Assembly (NCBI RefSeq): GCF_021458635.1
Contig: NZ_JAIRDQ010000001.1
Coordinates: 1,818,917-1,882,916 of the forward strand
DNA length: 64,000 nt
Source: Bradyrhizobium monzae
GTDB lineage: Bacteria > Pseudomonadota > Alphaproteobacteria > Rhizobiales > Xanthobacteraceae
Direction of reading: 5' to 3'
The stretch's first letter is position 1, and the number at the start of each line of letters is the position of its first letter. Positions 8,933-16,753 of the stretch are shown in pieces. The notes under the pieces were generated by a model, which made no database searches, was not told where the DNA came from, and was given only the letters and a program-made list of their open reading frames with translations. Both the position numbers and the translations under genes were made by a program.

Positions 8933-9673
8933 TTATTTCGGCTTGCCCCAAGGACCACCCGGGGGGACACCAGAACCGGAGGACGCCTCCGGTGGGACCG
9001 GCGGCGGCTCGGCGCTCTTTGCCTGCGGCCGGCGGTCGGTCGGGAAGCCGAGGCCGCGCAGATAGATCAGCACCTCGGCCTCGAGCAGCTCATCCGGCGA
9101 CATCGGCAGCTTTCGTCGCGCGGCGTCCCCGCGCGAGAACAGCGAGGCGACGCCGTGCGCCATCGACCAGATATGCAGCGCCATCATCATCGCCGGCGGA
9201 CGCGGCGTACCGGGCGGGGCGAGCGCAGCCAGACGCTCCGCGGCGGCGCGAATGACGTTGAAAGCGCGCTCGCTTGCGGCCTGCAGCGCTGCATTGGTAT
9301 CGACCGGCAGGCCGGATTCGAACATCGCGTTATAGAAAGCCGGCTCCTCGCGGGCGAAGGCGAGATAGGCCCGGCCGACGCGTTCGAACGCGGTGACGGT
9401 GTCGGGACGGCCGTCATCCCAGGCCGCCGTGAGACGCGCTTCGAACTGCTCGAAACCGCGCTGGGCGATCGAGGACAGCAGCTCGTCACGGTCGCGAAAA
9501 TGCCGGTAAGGCGCCGCCGCGCTGACGCCGGCCATGCGCGCGGCATCGGCAAAGGTGAAACCGGCCGCCCCCTTCTCGGCGATCAGGCCGAGGGCAGCCT
9601 GCAGAAGGGCTTCCTTCAAATTGCCGTGGTGATAGCCGCGCTCGGCGCGGCCCTGCTCCTTGCGCCAGCTCAT
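8933..9673 (-). CDS. TetR/AcrR family transcriptional regulator
   Basis: A 246-aa repressor-type protein. The N-terminal helix-turn-helix covers about residues 18-62 (AALGLIAEKGAAGFTFADAA, then AGVSAAAPYRHFRDRDELL). The ligand domain belongs to the TetR_C WHG-like group, with the sequence HIWSMAHGVASLF. The last 30 residues are Pro-rich and disordered. The start codon ATG at 9673 lies inside a palindrome that also occurs in front of the DUF2852 gene, which predicts autorepression and control of that neighbour. The ligand is unknown. Confidence 0.9.
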   Translation of the reverse strand: MSWRKEQGRAERGYHHGNLKEALLQAALGLIAEKGAAGFTFADAARMAGVSAAAPYRHFRDRDELLSSIAQRGFEQFEARLTAAWDDGRPDTVTAFERVGRAYLAFAREEPAFYNAMFESGLPVDTNAALQAASERAFNVIRAAAERLAALAPPGTPRPPAMMMALHIWSMAHGVASLFSRGDAARRKLPMSPDELLEAEVLIYLRGLGFPTDRRPQAKSAEPPPVPPEASSGSGVPPGGPWGKPK

Positions 9674-9690
9674 GTGAACGACCTTTACAT
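9672..9690. promoter_or_regulatory. Predicted TetR operator overlapping the tetR-type start codon
   Basis: ATGTGAA-CGACC-TTTACAT: 6 of 7 arm bases pair, and the spacer is 5 bases as in the site at 8847-8865. The first arm overlaps the start codon of the regulator, so bound protein would block its own expression. Confidence 0.65.
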
Positions 9691-9801
9691 GAGCCGGGCG
9701 TGAAGGTCACTAGCGGCGATGGGGCGTGATTAACCCGTACTTCCACGGATCGCACCGGGCCGATGCAGCCTGCATCGCGCCCGGACACGACGTCCCCGGA
9801 C

Positions 9802-10167
9802 CTACATCTGCGGGATCGCCAGCACCGGCATGACCTCGACGGCCTCGCCGGGAAAGATCGCGAAGTGCGGATGGTTCTCGAACAGCTTGGCAGCGGCCTC
9901 CTGCGAGGCCGCGCGCACCACCGTGAAGCCGGTCAGCGCATTGCTGACCTCGGTGATGCCGCTGGCGTCGATCTTGCGGGTCTTGCCGAGCGGGCCGCCG
10001 ATCTCGACAATGACGTCCTTGTGCTTCTCGACCCAGCCATGCCACGCGGCCATGCCCTCCCGCTCCTTCGCTTTCCGTTCGGCCTCGGGAAGCGCATTCC
10101 AGGCCGCCATTTTCGACCCGCTCATGCTGCCGAGATAGACGGCGAGGAATTTGTGTTCGGCGCTCAT
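9802..10167 (-). CDS. YCII-related domain protein
   Basis: A 121-aa protein of the ferredoxin-like YCII/dimeric alpha-beta barrel superfamily. It starts FLAVYLGSMSGSKMAAWNAL and ends VEVMPVLAIPQM, and contains HGWVEKHKDVIVEIGGPLG. It lies 21 bp downstream of the DGPF protein gene at 10189, probably in one transcript driven by the ECF-type promoter at 10619-10655. No catalytic role is established for this subgroup. Confidence 0.8.
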   Translation of the reverse strand: MSAEHKFLAVYLGSMSGSKMAAWNALPEAERKAKEREGMAAWHGWVEKHKDVIVEIGGPLGKTRKIDASGITEVSNALTGFTVVRAASQEAAAKLFENHPHFAIFPGEAVEVMPVLAIPQM

Positions 10168-10188
10168 CGGTTCTCTCCCTTGTTGTAG

Positions 10189-10593
10189 CTACGTCTTCAG
10201 ATCGTCGAAACCAGCGGCGGCCGCCTGCACCTCCGGCGGGAAGTCGGACATTTCCTGCACCTGGCGGATCTCGATGATCTCATTGGCCGAGGCCGGGCAC
10301 TTCTTCGCCCAGGCGATCGCCTCCTCGCGCGAGCCGACCTCGATCATCCAGTAGCCACCCAGCACTTCCTTGGCTTCAGCGAAGGGGCCGTCGGTCACGA
10401 TAGGCACGCCGGTCGCAAACGAGACGCGGGCGCCCGTCGACGGCGGATGCAGGCCGTCCAGCGTGATCAGCACGCCGGCGTCTTTCAGCGCCTCGTTGTA
10501 GCGCATCATCGCAGCGACGCGTTCGGGATCGAGTTGCACGTCCGCCGGCGCGGTCTCGTAGCCGAGCGGAATCATCAGCATCATGAATCGCAT
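10189..10593 (-). CDS. YciI/DGPF family protein
   Basis: A 134-aa protein of the DGPF subfamily of YCII proteins. It begins MRFMMLMIPLGYE and contains the name-giving DGPF in TDGPFAEAKEVLGGYWMIEV, then SREEAIAWAKKCP. Such proteins are typical partners of ECF42 sigma factors. Start placed at ATG 10593 because GAGGA lies 6 bases upstream. The promoter region at 10619-10655 shares a 12-mer, a 6-mer and exact spacing with the one in front of the sigma-factor operon at 16.6 kb, so this gene is a predicted regulon member. Confidence 0.88.
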   Translation of the reverse strand: MRFMMLMIPLGYETAPADVQLDPERVAAMMRYNEALKDAGVLITLDGLHPPSTGARVSFATGVPIVTDGPFAEAKEVLGGYWMIEVGSREEAIAWAKKCPASANEIIEIRQVQEMSDFPPEVQAAAAGFDDLKT

Positions 10594-10618
10594 GCGGTTC
10601 CTCACTTGCCTCGTCATT

Positions 10619-10655
10619 AAGACGAACGACGTTTTACCAAGCAGACAGGGCTGCG
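10619..10655 (-). promoter_or_regulatory. Predicted ECF42-type promoter of the DGPF operon
   Basis: Minus strand CGCAGCCCTGTC (10655-10644), 19 bases, then CGTCTT (10624-10619), 26 bases before the ATG at 10593. The same elements and spacing occur at 16642-16678. Confidence 0.75.
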
Positions 10656-10816
10656 AAAATTATTTCAGAGGTCATTCAACTCCCTTCCCAAGGCCGGCAT
10701 CACGCAATGCCGGGCCTTGATTGCATTTGAAGTCTTTCTTGCCGAAGCGAAAGCGCAGTAAAAGGCGCTGGCCGCGATGCGACCGCCCGCTCCCCAGCAG
10801 AAGGACAGCCCCCAAA

Positions 10817-11605
10817 ATGCCGTCACCTCAGTCCAAAGTCGCCCTCGTCACCGGCGCCGCACGCGGCATCGGGCTTGCGACGGCCAAGAAGTTCCTTGCC
10901 GAGGGCTGGCGGGTGGCGCTGCTCGATATCGAGGGCGAGCTGCTCGGCCGTGCAGTCGCCGGGATCGACCAAAGCGAGGCGACGCTGGCGCTGACCTGCG
11001 ACGTGTCGGACGCAGCAGCCGTCGGAGCTGCAATGGCCGCGGTCATGAGCCGCTTCGGCCGGCTCGATGCGCTCGTCAACAATGCCGGCGTCGCGGTGTT
11101 TGCCCCGGTGCTGGCAACCAGCGATGCCGACTGGAACAGGATCATGGCGGTCAACCTCACCGGCCCGTTCCTCTGCACCAAGGCGGCCGCGCCGCTGATG
11201 CGCGAGCAAGGCGGCGGTGCTATCGTCAACATCACCTCGATCTCGGCCGTGCGCGCCTCGACGCTGCGCTCGGCCTACGGCACCAGCAAGGCCGGGCTTG
11301 CGCACCTCACCAAGCAGCTCGCGGTCGAGCTCGCCTCGCTCAGCATCCGGGTCAATGCGGTCGCACCAGGACCGGTCGACACCGCGATGGCAAAGCAGGT
11401 GCACACCAAGGAGATCCGCGCCGACTATCACGACGCCATCCCGCTCAACCGCTACGGCCTGGAGGAGGAACTCGCAGAAGCGATCTTCTTCCTGTGCTCG
11501 GAGCGCGCGAGCTACATCACCGGCCAAATTTTGGCCGTCGATGGCGGCTTCGATGCGGCCGGCATCGGCCTGCCGACGCTGCGCGGCGAACGGCGGAACG
11601 GATAA
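10817..11605 (+). CDS. SDR-family oxidoreductase
   Basis: A classical short-chain dehydrogenase of 262 aa. It has TGAARGIG (about residue 13), NNAG (about 88), the catalytic Ser in NITSISAVRAS, and YGTSK as the catalytic Tyr/Lys motif (about 158). The C-terminus ITGQILAVDGGFDAAG matches the 3-oxoacyl-ACP reductase-like branch. The start ATG 10817 has AGAAGGA about 11 bases upstream. The gene stands alone; the substrate cannot be told from sequence. Confidence 0.9.
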   Translation: MPSPQSKVALVTGAARGIGLATAKKFLAEGWRVALLDIEGELLGRAVAGIDQSEATLALTCDVSDAAAVGAAMAAVMSRFGRLDALVNNAGVAVFAPVLATSDADWNRIMAVNLTGPFLCTKAAAPLMREQGGGAIVNITSISAVRASTLRSAYGTSKAGLAHLTKQLAVELASLSIRVNAVAPGPVDTAMAKQVHTKEIRADYHDAIPLNRYGLEEELAEAIFFLCSERASYITGQILAVDGGFDAAGIGLPTLRGERRNG

Positions 11606-11724
11606 GCACAAATCTCGTAGGGTAGGCAAAGCGCAGCGTGCCCACCATCTGAACGATCGAGGTGACAATGCTGGGCAGGCGCTTACGCACCTTTGCCCAC
11701 CCTTATCGAGTTTGTGGAGACGCC

Positions 11725-12153
11725 ATGCGACGCCTCGCCCTGTTCGTTCTATCGATGGCTTTGCTCGCCTCCGCACCGGCGCAAGCCGAGATCCGCATCA
11801 TCCAGAGCCCCGGCGGACAGGTCGGATCGTTTCTCGATCTGTTCGAGAAGGTGCGCGAGAGCGGCGACCGCGTCGTGATCGACGGTCCATGCCTGTCGGC
11901 CTGCACGCTGGTGCTCAGCATCGTGCCGGGCGATCGCATCTGCGTCACCAAACGTGCCGTGCTCGGTTTCCACGCCGCGCGTTCGGTCGATCGGCGCGGG
12001 CGCTTCTATGCCGAGCCGGAAGCATCCGAAGCCGTGCTGGCAGCCTATCCGGGGCCCGTTCGCGACTGGATCAGCCGACGCGGCGGCCTCACCTCGCGGT
12101 TGCTTTTGCTGAAGGGGCGCGACCTCGCCGCGATCTATCCGCGCTGTCGATGA
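11725..12153 (+). CDS. Exported protein with a ClpP/crotonase-like core, hypothetical
   Basis: A 142-aa product with a Sec signal peptide (MRRLALFVLSMALLASAPAQA, cut near residue 21). The mature part begins EIRIIQSPGGQVGSFLDLFE, then VVIDGPCLSACTLVLSIVPG and VLGFHAARS. In periplasmic ClpP-like proteins a Ser in such an S-A-C-T turn and a following His in FHAA act as nucleophile and base, so a small serine hydrolase is possible. This is inference from motif spacing; the third catalytic residue is not identified. GGAG lies about 6 bases before the ATG. It follows the SDR gene by 120 bp. Confidence 0.7.
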   Translation: MRRLALFVLSMALLASAPAQAEIRIIQSPGGQVGSFLDLFEKVRESGDRVVIDGPCLSACTLVLSIVPGDRICVTKRAVLGFHAARSVDRRGRFYAEPEASEAVLAAYPGPVRDWISRRGGLTSRLLLLKGRDLAAIYPRCR

Positions 12154-12437
12154 CCATTCCACAGCAGGCGACCATGTGACCGCGAGAAATCCTCCGCTGT
12201 CCGACGATTAGGCAACTCCCGGCGAATTCGCCACTGACGGAGTGAAATCCGCTCAAGTGCTTCGCAACGCGTGCACAATTTACGCGGTTTCCAGCTTTTC
12301 CCCGGCGCCTATGATGGCGCAGGCCAGACCGAGGCCGACCCCGCTCGCGATGGCTGCGGGACCGTCATATCTCGGCATCGGCGGCGGAATATGATGGTTC
12401 CACTTTTTCGAGATCAGTCATTTTCAAATGGACGCAT

Positions 12438-12797
12438 ATGGAGTCGATCGATTTTCGCTACAGCCTGTCGGATCAGGGACGGATCGTCCTCGGTCCGCTG
12501 AGCTCCGAAGAAACCCTCGAATTCGAAGAGCTGTCGCGGCGCGATCGCGAGGGCCTGATCGATTTGACGTCGGAACTGCGGCTGCTCGATCTGTACGTGA
12601 AGTACATCGGCTCGGACGCCAAGATCTCGCTCGCACCGTCGGAGTCCACATCTCTGGTGAGCGATCCGCAGGTGAGTGAGACGCCGCGACGACGAAGACC
12701 ATTGCCGCGACGGCCCTCGCGTCAGCGCGACTTTATTGTTCCCATGATCGTCGTGGTAGGCATGAGCTTCATGCTGATTGCACTGTTCATCAGCTGA
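12438..12797 (+). CDS. Small tail-anchored membrane protein, hypothetical
   Basis: A 119-aa product with a charged soluble N-terminal part (about residues 1-80, helical, LSSEETLEFEELSRRDREGL), a short Arg/Pro-rich linker (RRRRPLPRRPSRQR) and a C-terminal membrane helix from about 99 to 118 (IVPMIVVVGMSFMLIALFI) at the very end. Positive charges just before the helix suggest the N-terminus faces the cytoplasm. The ribosome site is weak. I do not recognise the family. Composition and codon use look genuine. Confidence 0.6.
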   Translation: MESIDFRYSLSDQGRIVLGPLSSEETLEFEELSRRDREGLIDLTSELRLLDLYVKYIGSDAKISLAPSESTSLVSDPQVSETPRRRRPLPRRPSRQRDFIVPMIVVVGMSFMLIALFIS

Positions 12798-12907
12798 TGC
12801 ATGGCGTCATGCGCCGACAACCATACGGAGTGTGAACCGCGTCACACTATGGCCAAGTTGATTTGGCATACAATCGATCGAGCGACACCGATGTCCGCAG
12901 GGGATTC

Positions 12908-13087
12908 ATGACCAGCGTCAGCACCGACGGACATGCCGGTTCGCAAGCTCAGTCGTCACTTTTGCGGAAAGCAAGCGATCAGGTCTTCGCCCGGACATTC
13001 CTGATCACGAGCGCAGTGGCAACGCTTGCCTGGTTCTACGGGCTCGCACAGGGAGCCGTGACCATCGCGAACTGGCTGTTTCCCTAG
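12908..13087 (+). CDS. Small single-helix membrane protein, hypothetical
   Basis: A 59-aa product starting at ATG 12908 with AGGGGA close upstream. A polar N-terminal half (TDGHAGSQAQSS) is followed by a hydrophobic helix (about residues 34-56) that ends in NWLFP. The TAG stop overlaps the stop of the tiny convergent gene at 13084-13179. Function unknown. Confidence 0.6.
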   Translation: MTSVSTDGHAGSQAQSSLLRKASDQVFARTFLITSAVATLAWFYGLAQGAVTIANWLFP

Positions 13088-13179
13088 TGGAAGACGATCT
13101 GCACGACCGGCGCGAGCTTCACACTGGCGCAGATCAGCATTCCCCACAGAGCAAAATTGATTTGTAGCGCCGCTGCCAT
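13084..13179 (-). CDS. Tiny (31 aa) hydrophobic protein, hypothetical
   Basis: ATG at 13179 preceded by AAGGGAG at 6-7 bases, reading MAAALQINFALWGMLICAS and ending VVQIVFH. The peptide is a single hydrophobic helix with one Lys. Its stop codon interlocks with that of the plus-strand gene ending at 13087. The good ribosome site and clean hydrophobic pattern support a real small membrane protein. Confidence 0.55.
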   Translation of the reverse strand: MAAALQINFALWGMLICASVKLAPVVQIVFH

Positions 13180-13461
13180 CGGTCGCTCCCTTCCAAGTCA
13201 CGTCCACCCTAGTTTGTAGGTATTGTGAAGAAGGTTAGCGATTCCAATGCGAAGTTCACAGCCTAATCTTGCGCCAGTTGTTGTGCGATGCAATTCGCTT
13301 CATGTCACAACGTCGCTCGCGCTGTTCTCGCAAAGTGAATCGCGTGCACGAATCTCCTTTCAGCCATGTGGGCGACGTCGTTTTCCCTTAAGTCTCCACT
13401 AAGTGTCGCGATGCAAAGTTTTCCACGCGATTCGCGTGGCGTACCGCACGGCAGGTTCGGC

Positions 13462-13809
13462 ATGGCTCGACACATTCTCGTCTTGCTCAGTTTTTGCGCA
13501 GCGCTCGCGGGATGCGCAAGCGCGCCGGCGGCGGAGCGTCGTCCGATCGCGTGGGACGGACTCGGTCAGGATCCCAATCGTCCTGCTGTCACAAAACGCC
13601 GCCTTCCCAATCACACAGCACCAGAGAGCGATCCCAATGGTGAGCGGCAACGGGTGCTCGCCACGCTGCGTCCCTATTCCGACGCATGGTGGGCTGTCCA
13701 GGACGAGATCGAGGCCGAGAACGACAAGCAGCTCGGCTCGAAGCTCGTGATCTGCCGCAGCTGCGTGACGCAGCCACCGCGCGAGGACGTAACCGGATCA
13801 ATCCGCTGA
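13462..13809 (+). CDS. Putative lipoprotein, hypothetical
   Basis: A 115-aa product with a lipoprotein signal: MARHILVLLSFCAALAGCAS, with the lipobox LAGC placing Cys at about residue 18. The mature part is polar and unrecognised, with PYSDAWWAVQDEIEAENDKQL near the C-terminus and a CxxC (CRSC) near the end. It ends VTGSIR, a tail I have seen in other Bradyrhizobium lipoproteins. The frame opens upstream to 13366, but the signal peptide fixes the start at 13462. Confidence 0.7.
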   Translation: MARHILVLLSFCAALAGCASAPAAERRPIAWDGLGQDPNRPAVTKRRLPNHTAPESDPNGERQRVLATLRPYSDAWWAVQDEIEAENDKQLGSKLVICRSCVTQPPREDVTGSIR

Positions 13810-13818
13810 CCATGCGCG

Positions 13819-13847
13819 TTCCTCTCTCGAGACAATCGAGAGAGGAA
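13819..13847. terminator. Hairpin between convergent genes, probable terminator
   Basis: A 12-bp perfect stem TTCCTCTCTCGA/TCGAGAGAGGAA with a GACAA loop. There is no T run on either side. It lies between the ends of the lipoprotein gene (13809) and the VOC-family gene (13878). Confidence 0.55.
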
Positions 13848-13877
13848 GCCGCAGCTCGGGGAATCCGGGCGTTGCGC

Positions 13878-14297
13878 TCACATTCCTTCGGCGGGGCAAT
13901 TCACCATCCAGGGAATGCCGAACTTGTCCACGCACATGCCAAAGCCCTTGGCCCAGAACGTCTTGGTGAAAGGCATGGTGACGGTGCCGCCGTCGGCAAG
14001 CGCGTTGAACTTGCGCTCGCCCTCCGCGGGATCCGCGACCGTCACCGAGATCGAAAAGCCCTGCGGCTTGTGGAAATGCTCGGGCGGCGTATCGGAAGCC
14101 ATCAGCACGGCGCCGCCGGGCAGCGACAGCCGCGCATGCATGATCGTCTTCTCGCGGCCGGGCGGCCCGGGAGGCATATCCGACGGCGGAGCGTCCGAGA
14201 GACGCATCATGGCGTCGATCTTTCCGCCGAGCACCTTGGCGTAGTAGTTGAACGCCGCTTCACATGTGTCCTGATAGAACAGATAAGCACTGACCAT
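13878..14297 (-). CDS. VOC-family / PhnB-like protein
   Basis: A 139-aa protein of the glyoxalase/bleomycin-resistance (VOC) fold, PhnB branch: the N-terminal YLFYQDTCEAAFNYYAKVLGG and the C-terminal FWAKGFGMCVDKFGIPWMVN are the usual paired beta-alpha-beta motifs. This branch is often misnamed 3-demethylubiquinone methyltransferase. It sits 39 bp behind the SRPBCC gene and so probably belongs to its ECF-driven transcript. PhnB-like and SRPBCC proteins are known companions of ECF42-type sigma factors. Confidence 0.85.
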   Translation of the reverse strand: MVSAYLFYQDTCEAAFNYYAKVLGGKIDAMMRLSDAPPSDMPPGPPGREKTIMHARLSLPGGAVLMASDTPPEHFHKPQGFSISVTVADPAEGERKFNALADGGTVTMPFTKTFWAKGFGMCVDKFGIPWMVNCPAEGM

Positions 14298-14336
14298 CGT
14301 TTCTCTCCTCTTTGCGTCTTGGGGCGGTGGCTGGCG

Positions 14337-14873
14337 TTACTTCTCCGTGAGCTTCTTAAGGCTGGCGAGGCCGGCCTCGAAGTCCTTGCCGATCATGGTG
14401 TCCATGTTGACGAAGACCTGCATCACCTTGGACATCAAGGGCGCCGGACCATACATCGCCCATGTGACCAGTGTGGCATCGCCTTGCGGCACAAAGGTGA
14501 ACTCGGCGGTGTTGTGGCCTTCGAAGGGCCGCTCGAAATCGAGCTTGATGCGGAGTTTCGACGGCGTGCTGGCCTCGAGGATCTCCATGTGGCCGGCACC
14601 GACATTGTTGTTGCCGTCCCAGGCATAGGTCGCCCCCATCCCTTTCGCAGTTCCACCGTAGGTGCGCTTCATGGCGGGGTCGCGCCCCTCATAGGGCGAC
14701 CAGCTGGTCCAAAAGTGGAAATCGGAGACGAGCGGATAGATCGCCGCGGCCGGCGCCTTCAGCGCGAGCGAACGCTCGACACGGAACGTGTCGGGTTTTG
14801 TGAGGGCGAACACGAGGATGCCCGCGATCCCGACCGCGAGTACAATGGCAACAATGGCAATGGCTTTCCGCAT
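14337..14873 (-). CDS. SRPBCC-family protein with an N-terminal membrane anchor
   Basis: A 178-aa product: residues 1-28 are a membrane anchor or uncut signal (MRKAIAIVAIVLAVGIAGIL), followed by a polyketide-cyclase/START-like domain (FRVERSLALKAPAAAIYPLV, then DFHFWTSWSPYEGRDPAMKR). Start ATG 14873 has AGGGAG about 6 bases upstream. An ECF-type promoter (14898-14926) lies 25 bases upstream, so it can be transcribed separately from the sigma-factor gene 78 bp further up. Ligand unknown. Confidence 0.85.
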   Translation of the reverse strand: MRKAIAIVAIVLAVGIAGILVFALTKPDTFRVERSLALKAPAAAIYPLVSDFHFWTSWSPYEGRDPAMKRTYGGTAKGMGATYAWDGNNNVGAGHMEILEASTPSKLRIKLDFERPFEGHNTAEFTFVPQGDATLVTWAMYGPAPLMSKVMQVFVNMDTMIGKDFEAGLASLKKLTEK

Positions 14874-14897
14874 GAAGGACTCCCTGGATACGGGATT

Positions 14898-14926
14898 AAG
14901 ACGAAGGGAGACGGTGGGACCCGACA
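14898..14926 (-). promoter_or_regulatory. Predicted ECF42-type promoter of the SRPBCC/VOC genes
   Basis: Minus strand TGTC (14926-14923), 19 bases, then CGTCTT (14903-14898), 25 bases before the ATG at 14873. Spacing is identical to the sites at 10619 and 16642, though the longer CGCAGCCC extension is absent. Confidence 0.6.
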
Positions 14927-14950
14927 TGTGACGGAACGATTTTTTTGCCG

Positions 14951-16246
14951 TCAGTCCACCTTCGCGCCCTGCCGGGCGCCACCACCCTTGGGCTGGCTGT
15001 CCCTGATCAGCCTATCAATGTGCATGCGGATGTGGGCGGCCTCGGCCGAGGTGTTGGCCAGCGCGATGGCGCGGTCGAAGGCGATGCGGGCTTCATCGTT
15101 GCGGCCAAGCTGCATCAGGAAGGCGCCGCGCACGCCGTAGAAATGGAAGTAGTTGGCGAGTTTCGGCGCCAGCGGCTCGATCAGATCGAGCGCGGCTTGC
15201 GGCCCGCGCACCTTGGAGACGGCGACCGCGCGGTTGAGCGTCACCACCGGCGAGGGCTGCACCACTTCGAGTGCACCGTAGAGCAGGTCGATCTGGGTCC
15301 AGTCGGTCTCCTCGGGCGTCGACGCCCGCGCATGCAGCGCGGCGATCGCGGCCTGGATCTGGTAGGGACCGCTGCGGCGGTGGCGCATCGCCTTGTCGAT
15401 CAGCGCCAGCCCCTCCGCGATCATGGTGCGGTTCCACAGCGAGCGATCCTGGTCGTCCAGGAGAATGAGCGAGCCATCTTTGGCGAAGCGCGCGTCGCTG
15501 CGCGCGTGCTGCAACAGGATCAGAGCAGTCAGGCCCATGATCTCGGGCTCGCTCTGGAACAGCCGTAGCAACAGCCGCGCCAGCCGGATCGCTTCCTCGC
15601 ACAGCGGCTTGCGGATCTCGGCGGTGTCGCCGCTCGCCGAATAGCCCTCGTTGAAGATCAGATAGATCATCGCGGCAACGCCGGCGAGCCGACCGGAGCG
15701 CTCGATCGCGCCGGGCGTCTCGAACGGCGTTCCGGCCTCGGCGACCTTGGCCTTGGCGCGCGTGATGCGTTGTTCCATCGCCGCGTCCGAGACCAGGAAG
15801 GCGCGCGCGATCTGCTTGACGGTCAGGCCTGAGACGATGCGCAGCGCGAGCGCGATCTGCTGTGTCGCCGGCAATTGCGGGTGGCAGCAGATGAACATCA
15901 GCCGCAAAATGTCGTCGCGGTAGTGCGAGCCGTCGAGCCGCTCGGCGAGCGCGCCTTCGGCATCATCGAGATCCGAGATCGCCTGATCGTCCTCGGGCAG
16001 CGGCTGCTGCTTGCGGGTGCGGCGCACCTCGTCGATCGCGACGTTGCGGCCGACCATGATCAGCCAGGCGGCGGGATCGCGCGGAGGCCCGTTCTGCGGC
16101 CAGGTTTTCAGCGCGCGCAGGCAGGCGTTCTGAAACGCCTCCTCGGCCGTATCGAGATCGCGGAAATAGCGCAGCAGCGCGCCGACCGCCTGCGGACGCG
16201 CCGAGGTCAGCGCGGTCTCGATCCAGGCGGTATCGGCCTCCCTCAC
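14951..16246 (-). CDS. ECF42-type RNA polymerase sigma factor with C-terminal extension
   Basis: A 431-aa extracytoplasmic-function sigma factor. Region 2 is near residues 20-78 (LLRYFRDLDTAEEAFQNACL, then AAWLIMVGRNVAIDEVRR) and region 4 near 120-170 (TVKQIARAFLVSDAAMEQRI). The remaining 250 residues form the long extension typical of this group, with IYLIFNEGYSAS (DUF6596) and TPR-like helices to the C-terminus. No anti-sigma gene is visible; activity of this group is thought to depend on the extension. It overlaps the DGPF/YCII gene by 4 bp (ATGA). Promoters in front of that gene, the SRPBCC gene and a second DGPF operon share one layout, so autoregulation is predicted. Confidence 0.93.
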   Translation of the reverse strand: MREADTAWIETALTSARPQAVGALLRYFRDLDTAEEAFQNACLRALKTWPQNGPPRDPAAWLIMVGRNVAIDEVRRTRKQQPLPEDDQAISDLDDAEGALAERLDGSHYRDDILRLMFICCHPQLPATQQIALALRIVSGLTVKQIARAFLVSDAAMEQRITRAKAKVAEAGTPFETPGAIERSGRLAGVAAMIYLIFNEGYSASGDTAEIRKPLCEEAIRLARLLLRLFQSEPEIMGLTALILLQHARSDARFAKDGSLILLDDQDRSLWNRTMIAEGLALIDKAMRHRRSGPYQIQAAIAALHARASTPEETDWTQIDLLYGALEVVQPSPVVTLNRAVAVSKVRGPQAALDLIEPLAPKLANYFHFYGVRGAFLMQLGRNDEARIAFDRAIALANTSAEAAHIRMHIDRLIRDSQPKGGGARQGAKVD

Positions 16247-16611
16247 GCCGAAATTCCTCCGGGCCGAAACACGCCGACGGGACGCACCTCATAGGCGCCG
16301 CCGGGATTGGCCGAGCCGAGGTCGCGCGCAACGTCCAGCGCCTCGTCGAGATTCTTGCAGTCGACGATGTAGAAGCCGAGCAGTTGCTCCTTGGTCTCGG
16401 CATAGGGGCCGTCGAGCACCAGCGGCGGGTCTTCCTTGCGCAAGGTCGCCGCCGCCGTGGTCGGCAGCAGCCGAGCCACCGGCCCGAGCCGCCCCTGCTG
16501 TGTGAGCTTATCCTGCACCACGGCGAGCTTCTTCATCACGGCTTCGTCCTGGTCCTTGCTCCAGGAGCCGACGAAGTCCTCGTCGTGATAGCAAAGGATC
16601 GCATAAAGCAT
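16243..16611 (-). CDS. YciI/DGPF family protein, partner of the ECF42 sigma factor
   Basis: A 122-aa YCII-family protein starting MLYAILCYHDEDFVGSWSKD. Its signature is LDGPYAETKEQLLGFYIVDC, with DGPY in place of DGPF. Start set at ATG 16611 with GGAAGG 8 bases upstream. It is the first gene of the sigma-factor operon, overlapping it by 4 bp, and is preceded by the ECF-type promoter at 16642-16678. Its biochemical role in the system is not known. Confidence 0.9.
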   Translation of the reverse strand: MLYAILCYHDEDFVGSWSKDQDEAVMKKLAVVQDKLTQQGRLGPVARLLPTTAAATLRKEDPPLVLDGPYAETKEQLLGFYIVDCKNLDEALDVARDLGSANPGGAYEVRPVGVFRPGGISA

Positions 16612-16641
16612 CGGCAGCACCTTCCCTGAACGCTTGTTTTG

Positions 16642-16678
16642 AAGACGATCCATTATGCCCCGCCCCGACAGGGCTGCG
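16642..16678 (-). promoter_or_regulatory. Predicted ECF42-type promoter of the sigma-factor operon
   Basis: Minus strand CGCAGCCCTGTC (16678-16667), 19 bases, CGTCTT (16647-16642), 31 bases before ATG 16611. It shares both blocks and the spacing with 10619-10655. Confidence 0.75.
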
Positions 16679-16753
16679 GAAAGAATTTGCGAGAAAAATC
16701 CGGCAGATCATGCCAAGGAGGGCTTTCAAGCGGAACCCGACGAGGCACTTAGA

